DNA of 58,376 nucleotides from an uncultured Bacteroidaceae bacterium (GCA_905235305.1 CAJOLC010000001.1:1-58376); one strand, 5' to 3'. Shown: positions 6,693-15,458, counted from the stretch's first letter. Numbers and translations: made by a program. The notes: generated from the sequence alone by a model not told the origin.

Positions 6693-8006
6693 ATGATGAA
6701 CAACTACAGAAAAATCCTATCAGCAACATTGCTGCTCACTGCCGGCACAGCCTCGGCACAGTGGAACACCGACTCGACAGAAATAGACAGCTACGACCGC
6801 TTCCGCATCGGAGGCTATGGCGAGGTGGTGGCTGCCTTCAAGGACTACGGCACGAACCGTTTCTACGGCGGCAGCGAAGGCAACACGCGAATACATCGCA
6901 ACACCATCGCCGTGCCGCGCTTCGTCCTGGCAGGCGACTATAAGTTTGGGTCGCATTGGAACGTCGGCGTGGAAATCGAGTTCGAGAGCGGCGGCACAGG
7001 CTCTGCCTACGAGATTGAGAACACAGAGAACGGCGAGTACGAGACGGAAGTGGAGAAAGGCGGCGAAGTGGCCATCGAGCAGTTCCACATCACCTATCAC
7101 CTGAATCAGTACTTCAACGTACGCGCAGGACACTTCATCGTGCCTGTCGGCCTGAACAATGCTCACCACGAACCCATCAACTACTTCGGCACCGTTCGCC
7201 CAGAAGGTGAGACAAGCATCATTCCCAACACATGGCACGAGACTGGCCTCAGCTTCTTCGGACAAGTGGGGAGGCGATGGGCTTCGTTCAACTGGGAAGC
7301 TCAGATTGTGGCAGGACTCAACGCCAACGGCTTCGACCGCAACAATTGGGTGCAGGGAGGCAAGCAAGGCTTCTTCGAGGCCGACAACTTCACGTCGCCG
7401 GGCTATGTGCTCAGACTGAACTATACCGGACTTCCGGGACTTCGCCTCGGGGCAAGTTGGTACCATGTCCAGAACGCCGCATCGAATGCCGACAAGCCTA
7501 CAACCTACAGCTTCCGTGTGCCCGTCAACCTGTGGAGTGTCGATGCGCAGTATCAGCATCGCTACGGCATCATTCGCGGCAACATCCTGAGCGGCAAGGT
7601 AGGCAACTCCACTTTGCTCAGCACACGCAACGTTCGCCAAAGCAACGCCAGTCCCTACTCGAAGACGGCACCCATTGCAAGCAAGGCCGTGAGCTACGGC
7701 ATAGAAGGCGGCGTCAGACTGAAAGGCTTCTTCCGCAGTACAAAGGCGCCCGACCTCATTCCCTTCGCCCGATACGAGTACTACAACGCACAGGAGAAAG
7801 GCGAAGCCAGGCAAACAATGGAGAGCCGTCTGAAGACCTCGATGTGGACGTTCGGACTCAACTACCGTCCTATACCTTATATAATAATAAAGGCCGACTA
7901 CACAACCCGAAGGATTGGTGGCGGCAAGTACAACAGCGAGAACGAATTTGCCCTTGGCGTCGCCTTCATTCAAGGGAAGAAGAAGTTCTCGGGCTTCTCG
8001 AAGTAA
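6693..8006 (+). CDS. Outer-membrane porin, first gene of the putative iron-uptake operon
   Basis: This 437-residue protein has a signal peptide (cleavage after GTASAQ) and then beta-barrel character throughout: alternating aromatic/polar strands such as FRIGGYGEVVAAF, VGVEIEFESGG and FNVRAGHFIVPVG. It ends in a strand-like LGVAFIQGKKKFSGF. It resembles OprP/OprO-type porins and related Bacteroidota proteins described as porins. It is followed after 58 bp by the imelysin gene and is presumed to admit the substrate handled by that lipoprotein. Start MM at 6693; 6696 is equally possible. The solute is not shown by the sequence. Confidence 0.7.
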   Translation: MMNNYRKILSATLLLTAGTASAQWNTDSTEIDSYDRFRIGGYGEVVAAFKDYGTNRFYGGSEGNTRIHRNTIAVPRFVLAGDYKFGSHWNVGVEIEFESGGTGSAYEIENTENGEYETEVEKGGEVAIEQFHITYHLNQYFNVRAGHFIVPVGLNNAHHEPINYFGTVRPEGETSIIPNTWHETGLSFFGQVGRRWASFNWEAQIVAGLNANGFDRNNWVQGGKQGFFEADNFTSPGYVLRLNYTGLPGLRLGASWYHVQNAASNADKPTTYSFRVPVNLWSVDAQYQHRYGIIRGNILSGKVGNSTLLSTRNVRQSNASPYSKTAPIASKAVSYGIEGGVRLKGFFRSTKAPDLIPFARYEYYNAQEKGEARQTMESRLKTSMWTFGLNYRPIPYIIIKADYTTRRIGGGKYNSENEFALGVAFIQGKKKFSGFSK

Positions 8007-8064
8007 TCGGAGTATTCAGAGTAATCATAACAACAATTAAACAACAATTAAATAACAAACCAAC

Positions 8065-9240
8065 ATGAAAAAGAACATCTTTTATCTTGGCATGATTGCC
8101 ATTGCAATGACTGCTGCATCATGCAGCAACGACGACAACACTGTTGTCAATCCCGACACGATGCCCGAGGGCACTGCCGACGTGACGATTAATGAGACCG
8201 ATGCTGACTATGCAGACTACCCGACGAACTGGTGCAACTACGCTGCTGCCGTGTCGTCGCGACTGAAAAGCGATGCCGAGATGCTCTACAAGGCTTGGAA
8301 CGAAGGCCTGAACGAAGGCGAGGCATACAAGACGACATTTAAGGAAGCGCGTGGCGCTTACAGCAGTCCCAACAGCTGCATCGAGCAGATCATCGACGGC
8401 TGCATCGACATCGCCAACGAGGTGGGCGAAAGCAAGATTGGCGACCCGCGCGACAAGTGGGAAAACGGCAAGTACACCGAAGCCGTCTATGCCGTAGAGT
8501 CGTGGTACAGCTACCACTCCATCCAGGACTACGCCAACAACATTCGCTCCATACAGAACGCATTCAACTGCACCTACAAGGGTAATCAGGGAAGCCACAG
8601 CATTGCCGCTTACCTCAATGCCCACGAGCAAAGCCAGCTCACCAGCCAAGTCAACTCTGCCATCGTGGCAGCCATCAACCGCATCGAAGGCATGGCAGCT
8701 CCCTTCCGCAGCCACATAGGCAATCCCAGCGTCCTGACAGCGATGGAGGCTTGCAACAACCTGAAGAACGTGCTCCGAGAGCTGAAGGCAAAGGTGGAAG
8801 ACTTTGACGAGGAGGCAGAACTCAAGGCTATCGTGGCCGACTATGTTGACGTTGTAGTGCTGCCCACCTATAAGGACCTGAAGGATGCTAACACTGCTCT
8901 GCATCTCGCAGTACAAAACCTCACTGCACACCCCTCGAATGCCACATTCGAACAGGCTGCCACAGCCTGGATGACGGCACGCCAGCCTTGGGAAATGAGC
9001 GAGGCGTTCCTCTTCGGACCTGTCGACGAACTTGGCCTCGACCCCAACATGGACTCATGGCCCCTCGACCAAGATGCCATCAAGAACGTGCTTTCGAGCG
9101 GCGACTTCTCTGGCTTGGATTGGGAAGGCGACTTTGATGAAGAGAACGAGGGCATTGCCGAGGCACAAAGCATACGAGGCTTCCATACCCTCGAGTTCTT
9201 GCTCTTCAAGAACGGACAACCAAGAAGGATTGAGAATTGA
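8065..9240 (+). CDS. Imelysin-like (M75 family) lipoprotein, circularly permuted type
   Basis: The 391-residue lipoprotein has a lipobox ending AASC (Cys20). The family motif GxHxxE is present as GFHTLE at residues 372-377, almost at the C-terminus. The segment that precedes it (VVLPTYKDLKDAN...EAFLFGP...DSWPLD) is normally N-terminal in canonical imelysins, while residues about 40-255 match the usual second half. So the order of the two four-helix halves is swapped, as established by crystal structure for a Bacteroides ovatus imelysin-like protein. These proteins are implicated in iron uptake and are probably not peptidases. The gene overlaps the next one by four bases (TTGA). Confidence 0.85.
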   Translation: MKKNIFYLGMIAIAMTAASCSNDDNTVVNPDTMPEGTADVTINETDADYADYPTNWCNYAAAVSSRLKSDAEMLYKAWNEGLNEGEAYKTTFKEARGAYSSPNSCIEQIIDGCIDIANEVGESKIGDPRDKWENGKYTEAVYAVESWYSYHSIQDYANNIRSIQNAFNCTYKGNQGSHSIAAYLNAHEQSQLTSQVNSAIVAAINRIEGMAAPFRSHIGNPSVLTAMEACNNLKNVLRELKAKVEDFDEEAELKAIVADYVDVVVLPTYKDLKDANTALHLAVQNLTAHPSNATFEQAATAWMTARQPWEMSEAFLFGPVDELGLDPNMDSWPLDQDAIKNVLSSGDFSGLDWEGDFDEENEGIAEAQSIRGFHTLEFLLFKNGQPRRIEN

Positions 9241-10745
9241 GACACATTATCTTTCTTTGCTTAGCACTCTTCCTTGTCGCTTGCGACAGGGAAGATGTTT
9301 GCTTTTCTGCAGCTGACTTCGAGGCGCACGAAGGCTATGCCCTGAGCGCGGGAACAAGCACGGTGTTCATCAACTCCAGTTATGCCTACGACACGGAAGC
9401 CGAGTGGGTGGAGAACATCAAGGCAAACTCGCGACGCTTCATCAATGGCGATGGGCTCTACGACGATGCGTTGCCCCAGGCGGGAGGTCTCGGACCGGTC
9501 TACGCGGGCTATTCCTGCGGGTCATGCCACCGCAATGCGGGCCGCACGAAACCTGCGCTCTGGACGCAGACGGGCACTGACCCCGACGGCTCTCCCGTGT
9601 ATGGTTCGGGCAGCTATGGCTTCAGCGCGATGCTTGTCTATGTAACAAGGAAGAACGGAGCCTTTTTCCAGAACTACGGTCGAGTGCTGCACGACCAGAG
9701 TATCTATGGTGTGACGGCTGAAGGCAAGCTGGAATGCCGGTGGAACGAACAGCAGTTCGCCTTCCCCGACGGCGAACCCTACAGCCTGGTTTATCCCAGA
9801 TATGTCATCACGGAATGGTACAAGGGCTACGGCGAGACGGGTGAACCCATCAATCCCGACGAGCTCTTCTGCTCGGTGCGCATCCCGTTGCGACACGTCG
9901 GGATGGGTCAGATGATGGCCCTGGACCCTGTGGAGATTGAGCAACTTGCCGTGAAGTCGAACTATCCGGAGTATGGCATCAGCGGCCGCTGCAACTACAT
10001 CAACGAGCGCGGACAGCTGCGGCTGGGGCTTTCGGGCAATAAAGCCCAGCATGCCGACCTGACTGTCGAGCTGGGTTTTTCTTCGGACATGGGTGCAACG
10101 AACAGTCGCTATCCGGAGGAAATCTGTGAGGGACAGCCGCAGATGCAGGAGGGCTCGATGATGGGACTGCTTTACGACAGGCTCGACATCAGTACGGCAG
10201 ACATGGAAGACGTTGACTTCTACCTGCACGGACTTGGTGTTCCGGCGCGAAGATTAGGCAGCACGAAGCAGACTGCACCTTACAAGGGGCGCACCATCAC
10301 CGAGAGGGAGCTTGTCGGCATCGGTGAGGAGAAGTTCTACGAGGCAAAGTGCCACCTCTGCCACGTCACGACGTTGCACACGCGGCCTCGTGGGGCGACG
10401 CTCCTCAACGGCACGGAACTGCCGTGGCTCGGCAGCCAGACGGTGCATCCGTACAGTGATTTCCTGCTCCACGACATGGGCAGCGAGATTATGGGTGTAG
10501 GGCTGAACGACAACTACGTCAGTGGCCTCGCACGCGGCAACGAGTGGCGCACGACGCCTCTTTGGGGCATCGGCTTGCAGGAGAAGGTTAACGCTCACAC
10601 TTACTTCCTGCACGACGGACGGGCGCGCAACCTGACGGAGGCCATCATGTGGCATGGCGGCGAGGGCGAGGCCAGCAAGAATCTCTTCGCGCGAATGCAG
10701 AAGGACGACCGCTCGGCACTGCTCAAGTTCCTGGAGAGCCTGTAA
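9237..10745 (+). CDS. Di-heme thiol oxidoreductase-type lipoprotein (DUF1111/DHOR)
   Basis: Translation most likely begins at the TTG at 9237, overlapping the imelysin stop codon. This start gives a complete lipoprotein signal (FLCLALFLVAC, Cys16) that no downstream ATG would keep. Two c-type heme motifs are visible: CGSCH at 94-98 and CHLCH at 372-376. The C-terminal stretch WRTTPLWGIGL...FLHDGRARNLTEAI is typical of the DUF1111 family related to MauG. DUF1111 genes commonly neighbour imelysin genes in other bacteria. A periplasm-facing redox role in iron acquisition is inferred from that association. Length is 502 residues. Confidence 0.85.
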   Translation: MRHIIFLCLALFLVACDREDVCFSAADFEAHEGYALSAGTSTVFINSSYAYDTEAEWVENIKANSRRFINGDGLYDDALPQAGGLGPVYAGYSCGSCHRNAGRTKPALWTQTGTDPDGSPVYGSGSYGFSAMLVYVTRKNGAFFQNYGRVLHDQSIYGVTAEGKLECRWNEQQFAFPDGEPYSLVYPRYVITEWYKGYGETGEPINPDELFCSVRIPLRHVGMGQMMALDPVEIEQLAVKSNYPEYGISGRCNYINERGQLRLGLSGNKAQHADLTVELGFSSDMGATNSRYPEEICEGQPQMQEGSMMGLLYDRLDISTADMEDVDFYLHGLGVPARRLGSTKQTAPYKGRTITERELVGIGEEKFYEAKCHLCHVTTLHTRPRGATLLNGTELPWLGSQTVHPYSDFLLHDMGSEIMGVGLNDNYVSGLARGNEWRTTPLWGIGLQEKVNAHTYFLHDGRARNLTEAIMWHGGEGEASKNLFARMQKDDRSALLKFLESL

Positions 10746-10748
10746 TTA

Positions 10749-10783
10749 AGTTCATAGCTTACAGTTTAAAGTTCATAGTTATA
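10749..10783 (+). repeat. Five 7-bp units between DHOR and the second porin
   Basis: AGTTCAT, AGCTTAC, AGTTTAA, AGTTCAT, AGTTATA run without gaps from 10749 to 10783. They fill nearly the whole 40-bp spacer and end 2 bp before the next start codon. Confidence 0.75.
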
Positions 10784-10785
10784 AC

Positions 10786-12090
10786 ATGAAGAAGACATAC
10801 ATCTTACTTTTAGTCAGCCTCCTCGCCATGCCAACCCTGGCCGAGGAGCACGAGAAAGAGAAGGGCATCACGTTTGAAAGGTACAACCTGAAGAGCGCCG
10901 ACCTGAGCAGGCAGGCAGAGAACATCGACATGGAGAACGGTGTGCTGGGCATTGCCGACGACAGGGGCTTCACGCTGCAATCGCGCGACGGACGGTTCGT
11001 CTTCAAACCCTACTTGTTCCTGCAGACCAGGGGGCAATACAACTATTATGACGACGAGGGACTGGACAAGGCATACAATCAGGACAACGTCGCCAATTCG
11101 GGCTTTTCGATGCCCTACGCCATCCTGGGTTTCACGGGTACGACCTTCGGCAGGCTCGACTATAACCTGAGCATCAATGCTGCTGCCACGGGCGGCAACG
11201 TGCTGCAACAGGCGTGGGTGGACTACAGAATCTCGCCTGCTGCACGCTTCCGTGCGGGCAAGTTCAAGACTCCCTTCTTCCATGCCTACCTCACAACGCT
11301 CGGCGAGACACTGTTCCCCTGCCTGCCCGCTTCGCTGACGTCCCCCGTCATCATGCCTTACAGCCTCAACGCCGTGACGCCAAGCATCGGCACGGGCTTC
11401 GACCTCGGATTCCAGTTTCATGGCAAGGCGAGGCTGAACAAGAAGCCTGCCAGCTGGACCATAGGCTACGAGGTGGGACTCTGGAACGGCACGGGCAGCG
11501 GCGTGAACACTGCGACGAAGACGCTTTCGGACGACGCGCATATCCCTTCCCTGCTCTATGCCGGCAGGCTCACCTTCATGCCGTGGGGCTCGATGCCTGC
11601 CACCCAGGGCAACAGCCACATGCTCCAAGGCCGCCACATGCTCTTTGGGGTGAGCGGCGGCATCAACGTGGAGAGCGAGAACGAGAGCACTAACGACACA
11701 CGGATAGGCGTGGAGTGGAGCCTGCTGCACGGCAAGTGGTACGCTGCCGCCGAAGGTTACTGGATGCACGTCAGCTTTACGGAGAGGCAGAAGACAGACG
11801 AGGTCTTCAACTACTGGGGCTGTTACGGGCAGGTGGGCTACTTCTTTACGCGGTGCCTTCAAGCAGGCTTTCGCTACGACTTCCTCGATCGCAACGGCTC
11901 GGACAAGGACGGATTCCTGGACATGCCTGCTGCCGTGGTGAACTACTACATCAATAAGTGCAACCTGAAGCTCTCGGCGATGTACCAGTTCACTGGCAGG
12001 TACGGACACGAGTCGCAACTGGACCGCGACAACGACGACCTGGGGCTGAGCACGCATTCTGCAGTCGTGCAACTGCAGTACAGCTTCTGA
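10786..12090 (+). CDS. OprO/OprP-type outer-membrane porin, fourth gene of the operon
   Basis: The 434-residue product begins MKKTYILLLVSLLAMPTLAEE, a clear signal peptide. A short coiled linker (to about residue 60) is followed by a barrel with phosphate-selective-porin signatures: GFTLQSRDGRFVFKPYLFLQ, the GRLDYNLSINAA strand, VDYRISPAARFRAGKFKTPF and a terminal aromatic VVQLQYSF suited to BAM recognition. It lies 40 bp after DUF1111 and 47 bp before the mono-heme lipoprotein, with heptamer repeats in both spacers. A second, different porin in one operon suggests two translocated solutes or a paired pore (inference). Confidence 0.8.
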   Translation: MKKTYILLLVSLLAMPTLAEEHEKEKGITFERYNLKSADLSRQAENIDMENGVLGIADDRGFTLQSRDGRFVFKPYLFLQTRGQYNYYDDEGLDKAYNQDNVANSGFSMPYAILGFTGTTFGRLDYNLSINAAATGGNVLQQAWVDYRISPAARFRAGKFKTPFFHAYLTTLGETLFPCLPASLTSPVIMPYSLNAVTPSIGTGFDLGFQFHGKARLNKKPASWTIGYEVGLWNGTGSGVNTATKTLSDDAHIPSLLYAGRLTFMPWGSMPATQGNSHMLQGRHMLFGVSGGINVESENESTNDTRIGVEWSLLHGKWYAAAEGYWMHVSFTERQKTDEVFNYWGCYGQVGYFFTRCLQAGFRYDFLDRNGSDKDGFLDMPAAVVNYYINKCNLKLSAMYQFTGRYGHESQLDRDNDDLGLSTHSAVVQLQYSF

Positions 12091-12092
12091 TT

Positions 12093-12127
12093 AGTCCAGA
12101 GTCCAAAGTCCATAGTTCATAGTTATA
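12093..12127 (+). repeat. Five 7-bp units between porin and heme lipoprotein
   Basis: AGTCCAG, AGTCCAA, AGTCCAT, AGTTCAT, AGTTATA occupy 12093-12127, immediately after the porin stop codon. The last two units are identical to those at 10770-10783. Confidence 0.75.
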
Positions 12128-12137
12128 GTCTCAACTG

Positions 12138-12884
12138 ATGAAACCTATACATTACTTATTATACATATGTGCAGTCGTCCTGCTTTCGGCTTGCGATGGC
12201 GGCGACATCCCCGACAGGGTCTATCAGGTCGATGAAAAGGGCTGCACGGTGAAGATGACTGCCCGGATGAGCGGACTCGACGAGTGGGAAGGGACGGGCT
12301 ACACGCTGGCTGTGGCCGGCTTCACGCAGGACAGCAAGTTCGCCCTGCTGCAGAAGGCGCTGCCTTCTTCGGTCGAAGACGGACAGCCCATCAGCCTCGT
12401 CCTCTCGAACATCGGCAGTGAGGTGCGGACGGTGGAAGTCTCGCTGACCAACTCCTTGAGGAAACGCATCATAACGCTCGCGTCGGTCGACATGGCGGAC
12501 TACAGCGACAACGGTGCCCGCGACACGATTCTCCTCGACCTCGGCACGATAGACGTGGGACGTTTTGGCGTCCTGCAGACCGGGGTCTTCAATCGTGCCT
12601 GCATCCAATGCCATGGGGGAAACGGCCGTTCTGCTGCCGGACTGGACCTGACGGAAGGTAAAGCCCAGTCGGACCTCGTGGATGTGCCGAGCACTCGACG
12701 AGAGGGCATGCTCCGCGTGGCGAGTGGAGACGCCGAAGGCTCCCTGTTGCACCAGATTCTGAATGAGGGCGGGGAAGACCTCCTCACGCAAAATCACGCG
12801 GAAATCCTCAGCAGCCAGTTCAAGTCGAACCTCGAGGAAGTGAGCCGCCTGATTGATAGCTGGATAGAACATCTCGCGCCATAG
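12138..12884 (+). CDS. Mono-heme c-type cytochrome lipoprotein
   Basis: The 248-residue protein has a lipoprotein signal (VVLLSAC, Cys19), a beta-rich middle (about 30-140) with no recognised family, and one c-type heme site CIQCH at residues 155-159 followed by GGNGRSAAGLDL. The distal part (GMLRVASGDAEGSLLHQIL, then EEVSRLIDSWIEHLAP) is typical of small cytochrome c folds in which a later Met or His completes the ligation. As last gene of the porin-imelysin-DUF1111 operon it could pass electrons to or from the di-heme protein (inference). Confidence 0.75.
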   Translation: MKPIHYLLYICAVVLLSACDGGDIPDRVYQVDEKGCTVKMTARMSGLDEWEGTGYTLAVAGFTQDSKFALLQKALPSSVEDGQPISLVLSNIGSEVRTVEVSLTNSLRKRIITLASVDMADYSDNGARDTILLDLGTIDVGRFGVLQTGVFNRACIQCHGGNGRSAAGLDLTEGKAQSDLVDVPSTRREGMLRVASGDAEGSLLHQILNEGGEDLLTQNHAEILSSQFKSNLEEVSRLIDSWIEHLAP

Positions 12885-12936
12885 GACAAGACTCCGGCAG
12901 TGAACTCCGGCAACTTCTCAAGAGAAGTCTCAGCAA

Positions 12937-13024
12937 GGGACGCGTCCCGTTGCCGATTGGGACACGTCCCGTTGCCTCCCGGGACGCGTCCCGTTTCAGC
13001 CCGGGACACGTCGCCCTTTTCGAC
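12937..13024. repeat. Family C array, 4 x 22 bp
   Basis: Four units start at 12937, 12959, 12981 and 13003. The first three carry a 12-bp palindrome GGGACGCGTCCC or near-palindrome GGGACACGTCCC, followed by GTTGCC or GTTTCA; the fourth reads GGGACACGTCGC. The spacing is exactly 22 bp, about two helical turns. It lies between the iron operon and the Rid-family gene. Confidence 0.85.
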
Positions 13025-13096
13025 ATGGCACGGGACATTATCCCGCTCTGCACAATAATTTTCAAAATTCAACTTCTTATTTTCAATTAATTGTCG

Positions 13097-13104
13097 TATC
13101 TTTG
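13097..13104 (+). promoter_or_regulatory. -7 box of the Rid-family gene
   Basis: TATCTTTG at 13097-13104 fits the TAnnTTTG element, 23 bp before the start codon at 13128. The -33 position reads TTCTT rather than TTTG, so the upstream half is weak. Confidence 0.55.
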
Positions 13105-13127
13105 CACCCAATATCACACAACGCACC

Positions 13128-14276
13128 ATGCAATTTAAGAAATCATATCTGGAAAAACTCGGTGCTACCATCGAACTGACAACCTTTGCCCCCGAAGGGA
13201 AGAACGCAGAATATCACGCCATCCTTCACGTCGAATCCAGGGACGAAACGTTTCAGCAACAGCTCCGCCGCATAAGCCTGGCGGAAGAACAACTGATGTC
13301 CCTGCCCGACATGACAGGTGCCAAGCCCGTCTTCAAAAGGTACTTCCTCTCCGATGCTACCAACCAGCGGCCTCTCATGCCCGAAGCAGGCACATGCACC
13401 GTCTCGTACATACAGCAACCTCCCCTCGACGGAAGCAAACTGGCCATATGGCTCTACCTGCAACGCGGCACGGAAATCACGCCGACGGCAGACCGCATGC
13501 AGTCCACCCTCGTACGCTCTGGCGGCTACGAACATCTGTGGACAATGGGCCTCACGATAGGAGAAGGCAGCAGCTACAGCCAGACACAAACGCTCCTGGA
13601 AGACTACGAATCGCTCCTCGAGGAACACGGAATGACCCTGGAAGACAACTGCATCCGCACATGGTTCTTCGTCCGCGACGTCGATACACAGTACAAGGGA
13701 CTCGTCCTCGCACGTTGGGAGAACTTCGCCCAGCACGGCCTCGTGCCCGAGACACACTACATCGCCTCCACAGGCATCGGCGGAAACCCGTCGGACCCGA
13801 AGGCCATCATCCAGCTCGGAAGCTACGCCCTGAACGGATTCAAACCTGAACAGCAGCAATACCTCTACGCAACATCCCACCTCAATCGCACCAGCGACTA
13901 CGGCGTCACCTTTGAACGCGGCACACTCCTCCGCTTCGGCGACCGCAATCATGCCATCATCTCCGGCACCGCAAGCATAGACAACAAGGGCGAAGTACTG
14001 CACACAGGCGATGTCGTCATGCAGACAAAACGCATGTGGGAAAACGTGGAATCGCTCCTCGCCGAAGCAGGCATGACCACCAGCGACGTGGCACAAATCA
14101 TCGTCTATCTGCGCGACGGAGCCGACTTCGAAGTGGTCAGCAAGATGTTCCAGCAGAAATATCCGCAGGTTCCGGCAGTCTTCACCCTCGCCCCCGTATG
14201 TCGACCCACCTGGCTCATCGAGATGGAGTGCATCGCCATACAAGCCGCAAGGAACGACGGATATGGCGACTTCTAG
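13128..14276 (+). CDS. Rid (YjgF/YER057c/UK114) family protein, double-length
   Basis: At 382 residues it is about three times a single RidA domain. The C-terminal third (about 255-370: RGTLLRFGDRNHAIISGTASID, VMQTKRMWENVESLLAEAGM, VAQIIVYLRDGADF) carries the RidA-like core with a substrate-binding Arg in YLRDG. The middle (GLTIGEGSSYSQTQTLLEDY, NCIRTWFFVRDVDTQY) looks like a second diverged copy. RidA proteins hydrolyse reactive enamine/imine intermediates; tandem forms are related to chorismatase-like enzymes, and the substrate here is unknown. It is transcribed separately from the iron operon by its own promoter. Confidence 0.75.
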   Translation: MQFKKSYLEKLGATIELTTFAPEGKNAEYHAILHVESRDETFQQQLRRISLAEEQLMSLPDMTGAKPVFKRYFLSDATNQRPLMPEAGTCTVSYIQQPPLDGSKLAIWLYLQRGTEITPTADRMQSTLVRSGGYEHLWTMGLTIGEGSSYSQTQTLLEDYESLLEEHGMTLEDNCIRTWFFVRDVDTQYKGLVLARWENFAQHGLVPETHYIASTGIGGNPSDPKAIIQLGSYALNGFKPEQQQYLYATSHLNRTSDYGVTFERGTLLRFGDRNHAIISGTASIDNKGEVLHTGDVVMQTKRMWENVESLLAEAGMTTSDVAQIIVYLRDGADFEVVSKMFQQKYPQVPAVFTLAPVCRPTWLIEMECIAIQAARNDGYGDF

Positions 14277-14360
14277 TCGGGAATAGAGGCTTAAATAACT
14301 ACATGACACAATAGTCAATAAATCGTAACTCGTCAAATCGTAAAATCGTAAATAACATAG

Positions 14361-15458
14361 ATGAAAGCCGGAATAGTAGGACTGCCCAATGTCGGCAAGT
14401 CAACTCTCTTTAACTGCCTGTCGAGTGCGAAGGCACAAGCAGCCAACTTCCCCTTCTGCACCATTGATGCACAGCTCGGACAGGTCACGGTGCCGGACGA
14501 ACGACTGACCCGTCTGGCCGAACTCGTGCATCCCGGTCGCATCGTGCCTGCCGTCTGCGACATCGTCGATATTGCAGGACTCGTCAAAGGTGCCAGTAAG
14601 GGCGAGGGACTGGGCAACCAGTTCCTGGCAAACATCCGCGAATGCGACGCCATCATCCACGTGCTCCGATGCTTCGACAATGACGGCATCGTACACGTCG
14701 ACGGCAGTGTCGACCCCGTACGCGACAAGGAAATCATCGACGCAGAACTGCAGATCAAGGACCTCGAGACCGTAGAGAACCGCATCAAGAAAGTGGAGAA
14801 GCAGGCCCGGGTAGGCGGCGACAAGCAGGCAAAGACTGAACTCGACGTCCTGCTCCGCTACAGGGATGCACTCAACAAAGGCTTGAGCGCAAGAACCGTG
14901 ACGTTCGACACGGAGGACGAACTAACGGCAGCCCGCGGACTTTTCCTGCTCACGACGAAGCCCGTGCTGTATGTCTGCAACGTGGACGACGCGTCGGCTG
15001 CCACCGGAAATGCCTATACGGAAGCCGTCATGAAAGCCATCGAAGGCGAAGATGCCGAGATGCTCATCATCTCGGCACAGACAGAAGCAGACATCGCCGA
15101 ACTGGAAACCTACGAAGAGAAGCAGATGTTCCTCGAGGACATGGGCTTGACGGAGAGTGGATGCAACCGTCTCATCAAGGCCATCTACCATTTGCTGACG
15201 CTCCAGACATTCATTACGGCGGGCGAAATGGAAGTGAAGGCGTGGACCTTCCGCCGTGGCTGGAAGGCGCCGCAATGTGCCGGCGTCATCCATACAGACT
15301 TCGAGAAGGGCTTCATCCGCGCAGAGGTCATCAAGTACGACGACTATATCCAGTACGGTTCAGAAGCCGCTGTCCGCGAGGCAGGCAAGATGAGTGTGGA
15401 AGGGAAGGACTATGAAGTGCAGGACGGAGACATCATGCACTTCCGTTTCAACGTGTAG
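14361..15458 (+). CDS. ychF: YchF/OLA1-type P-loop NTPase
   Basis: The 365-residue product matches the usual YchF length (about 363). It has a P-loop GLPNVGKS (7-14), a G3-like DIVDIAGLVKGAS near 68-80, the non-canonical NVDD in place of NKxD near residue 205 (the family prefers ATP), a coiled-coil arm (about 125-185) and a C-terminal TGS-like domain ending DIMHFRFNV. YchF binds ribosomes and is linked to stress and translation control. The upstream gap contains 7-8-bp repeats of AAATCGT/CAATAGT type (about 14310-14355). It is followed by the CTCCCCCT palindrome. Confidence 0.95.
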   Translation: MKAGIVGLPNVGKSTLFNCLSSAKAQAANFPFCTIDAQLGQVTVPDERLTRLAELVHPGRIVPAVCDIVDIAGLVKGASKGEGLGNQFLANIRECDAIIHVLRCFDNDGIVHVDGSVDPVRDKEIIDAELQIKDLETVENRIKKVEKQARVGGDKQAKTELDVLLRYRDALNKGLSARTVTFDTEDELTAARGLFLLTTKPVLYVCNVDDASAATGNAYTEAVMKAIEGEDAEMLIISAQTEADIAELETYEEKQMFLEDMGLTESGCNRLIKAIYHLLTLQTFITAGEMEVKAWTFRRGWKAPQCAGVIHTDFEKGFIRAEVIKYDDYIQYGSEAAVREAGKMSVEGKDYEVQDGDIMHFRFNV

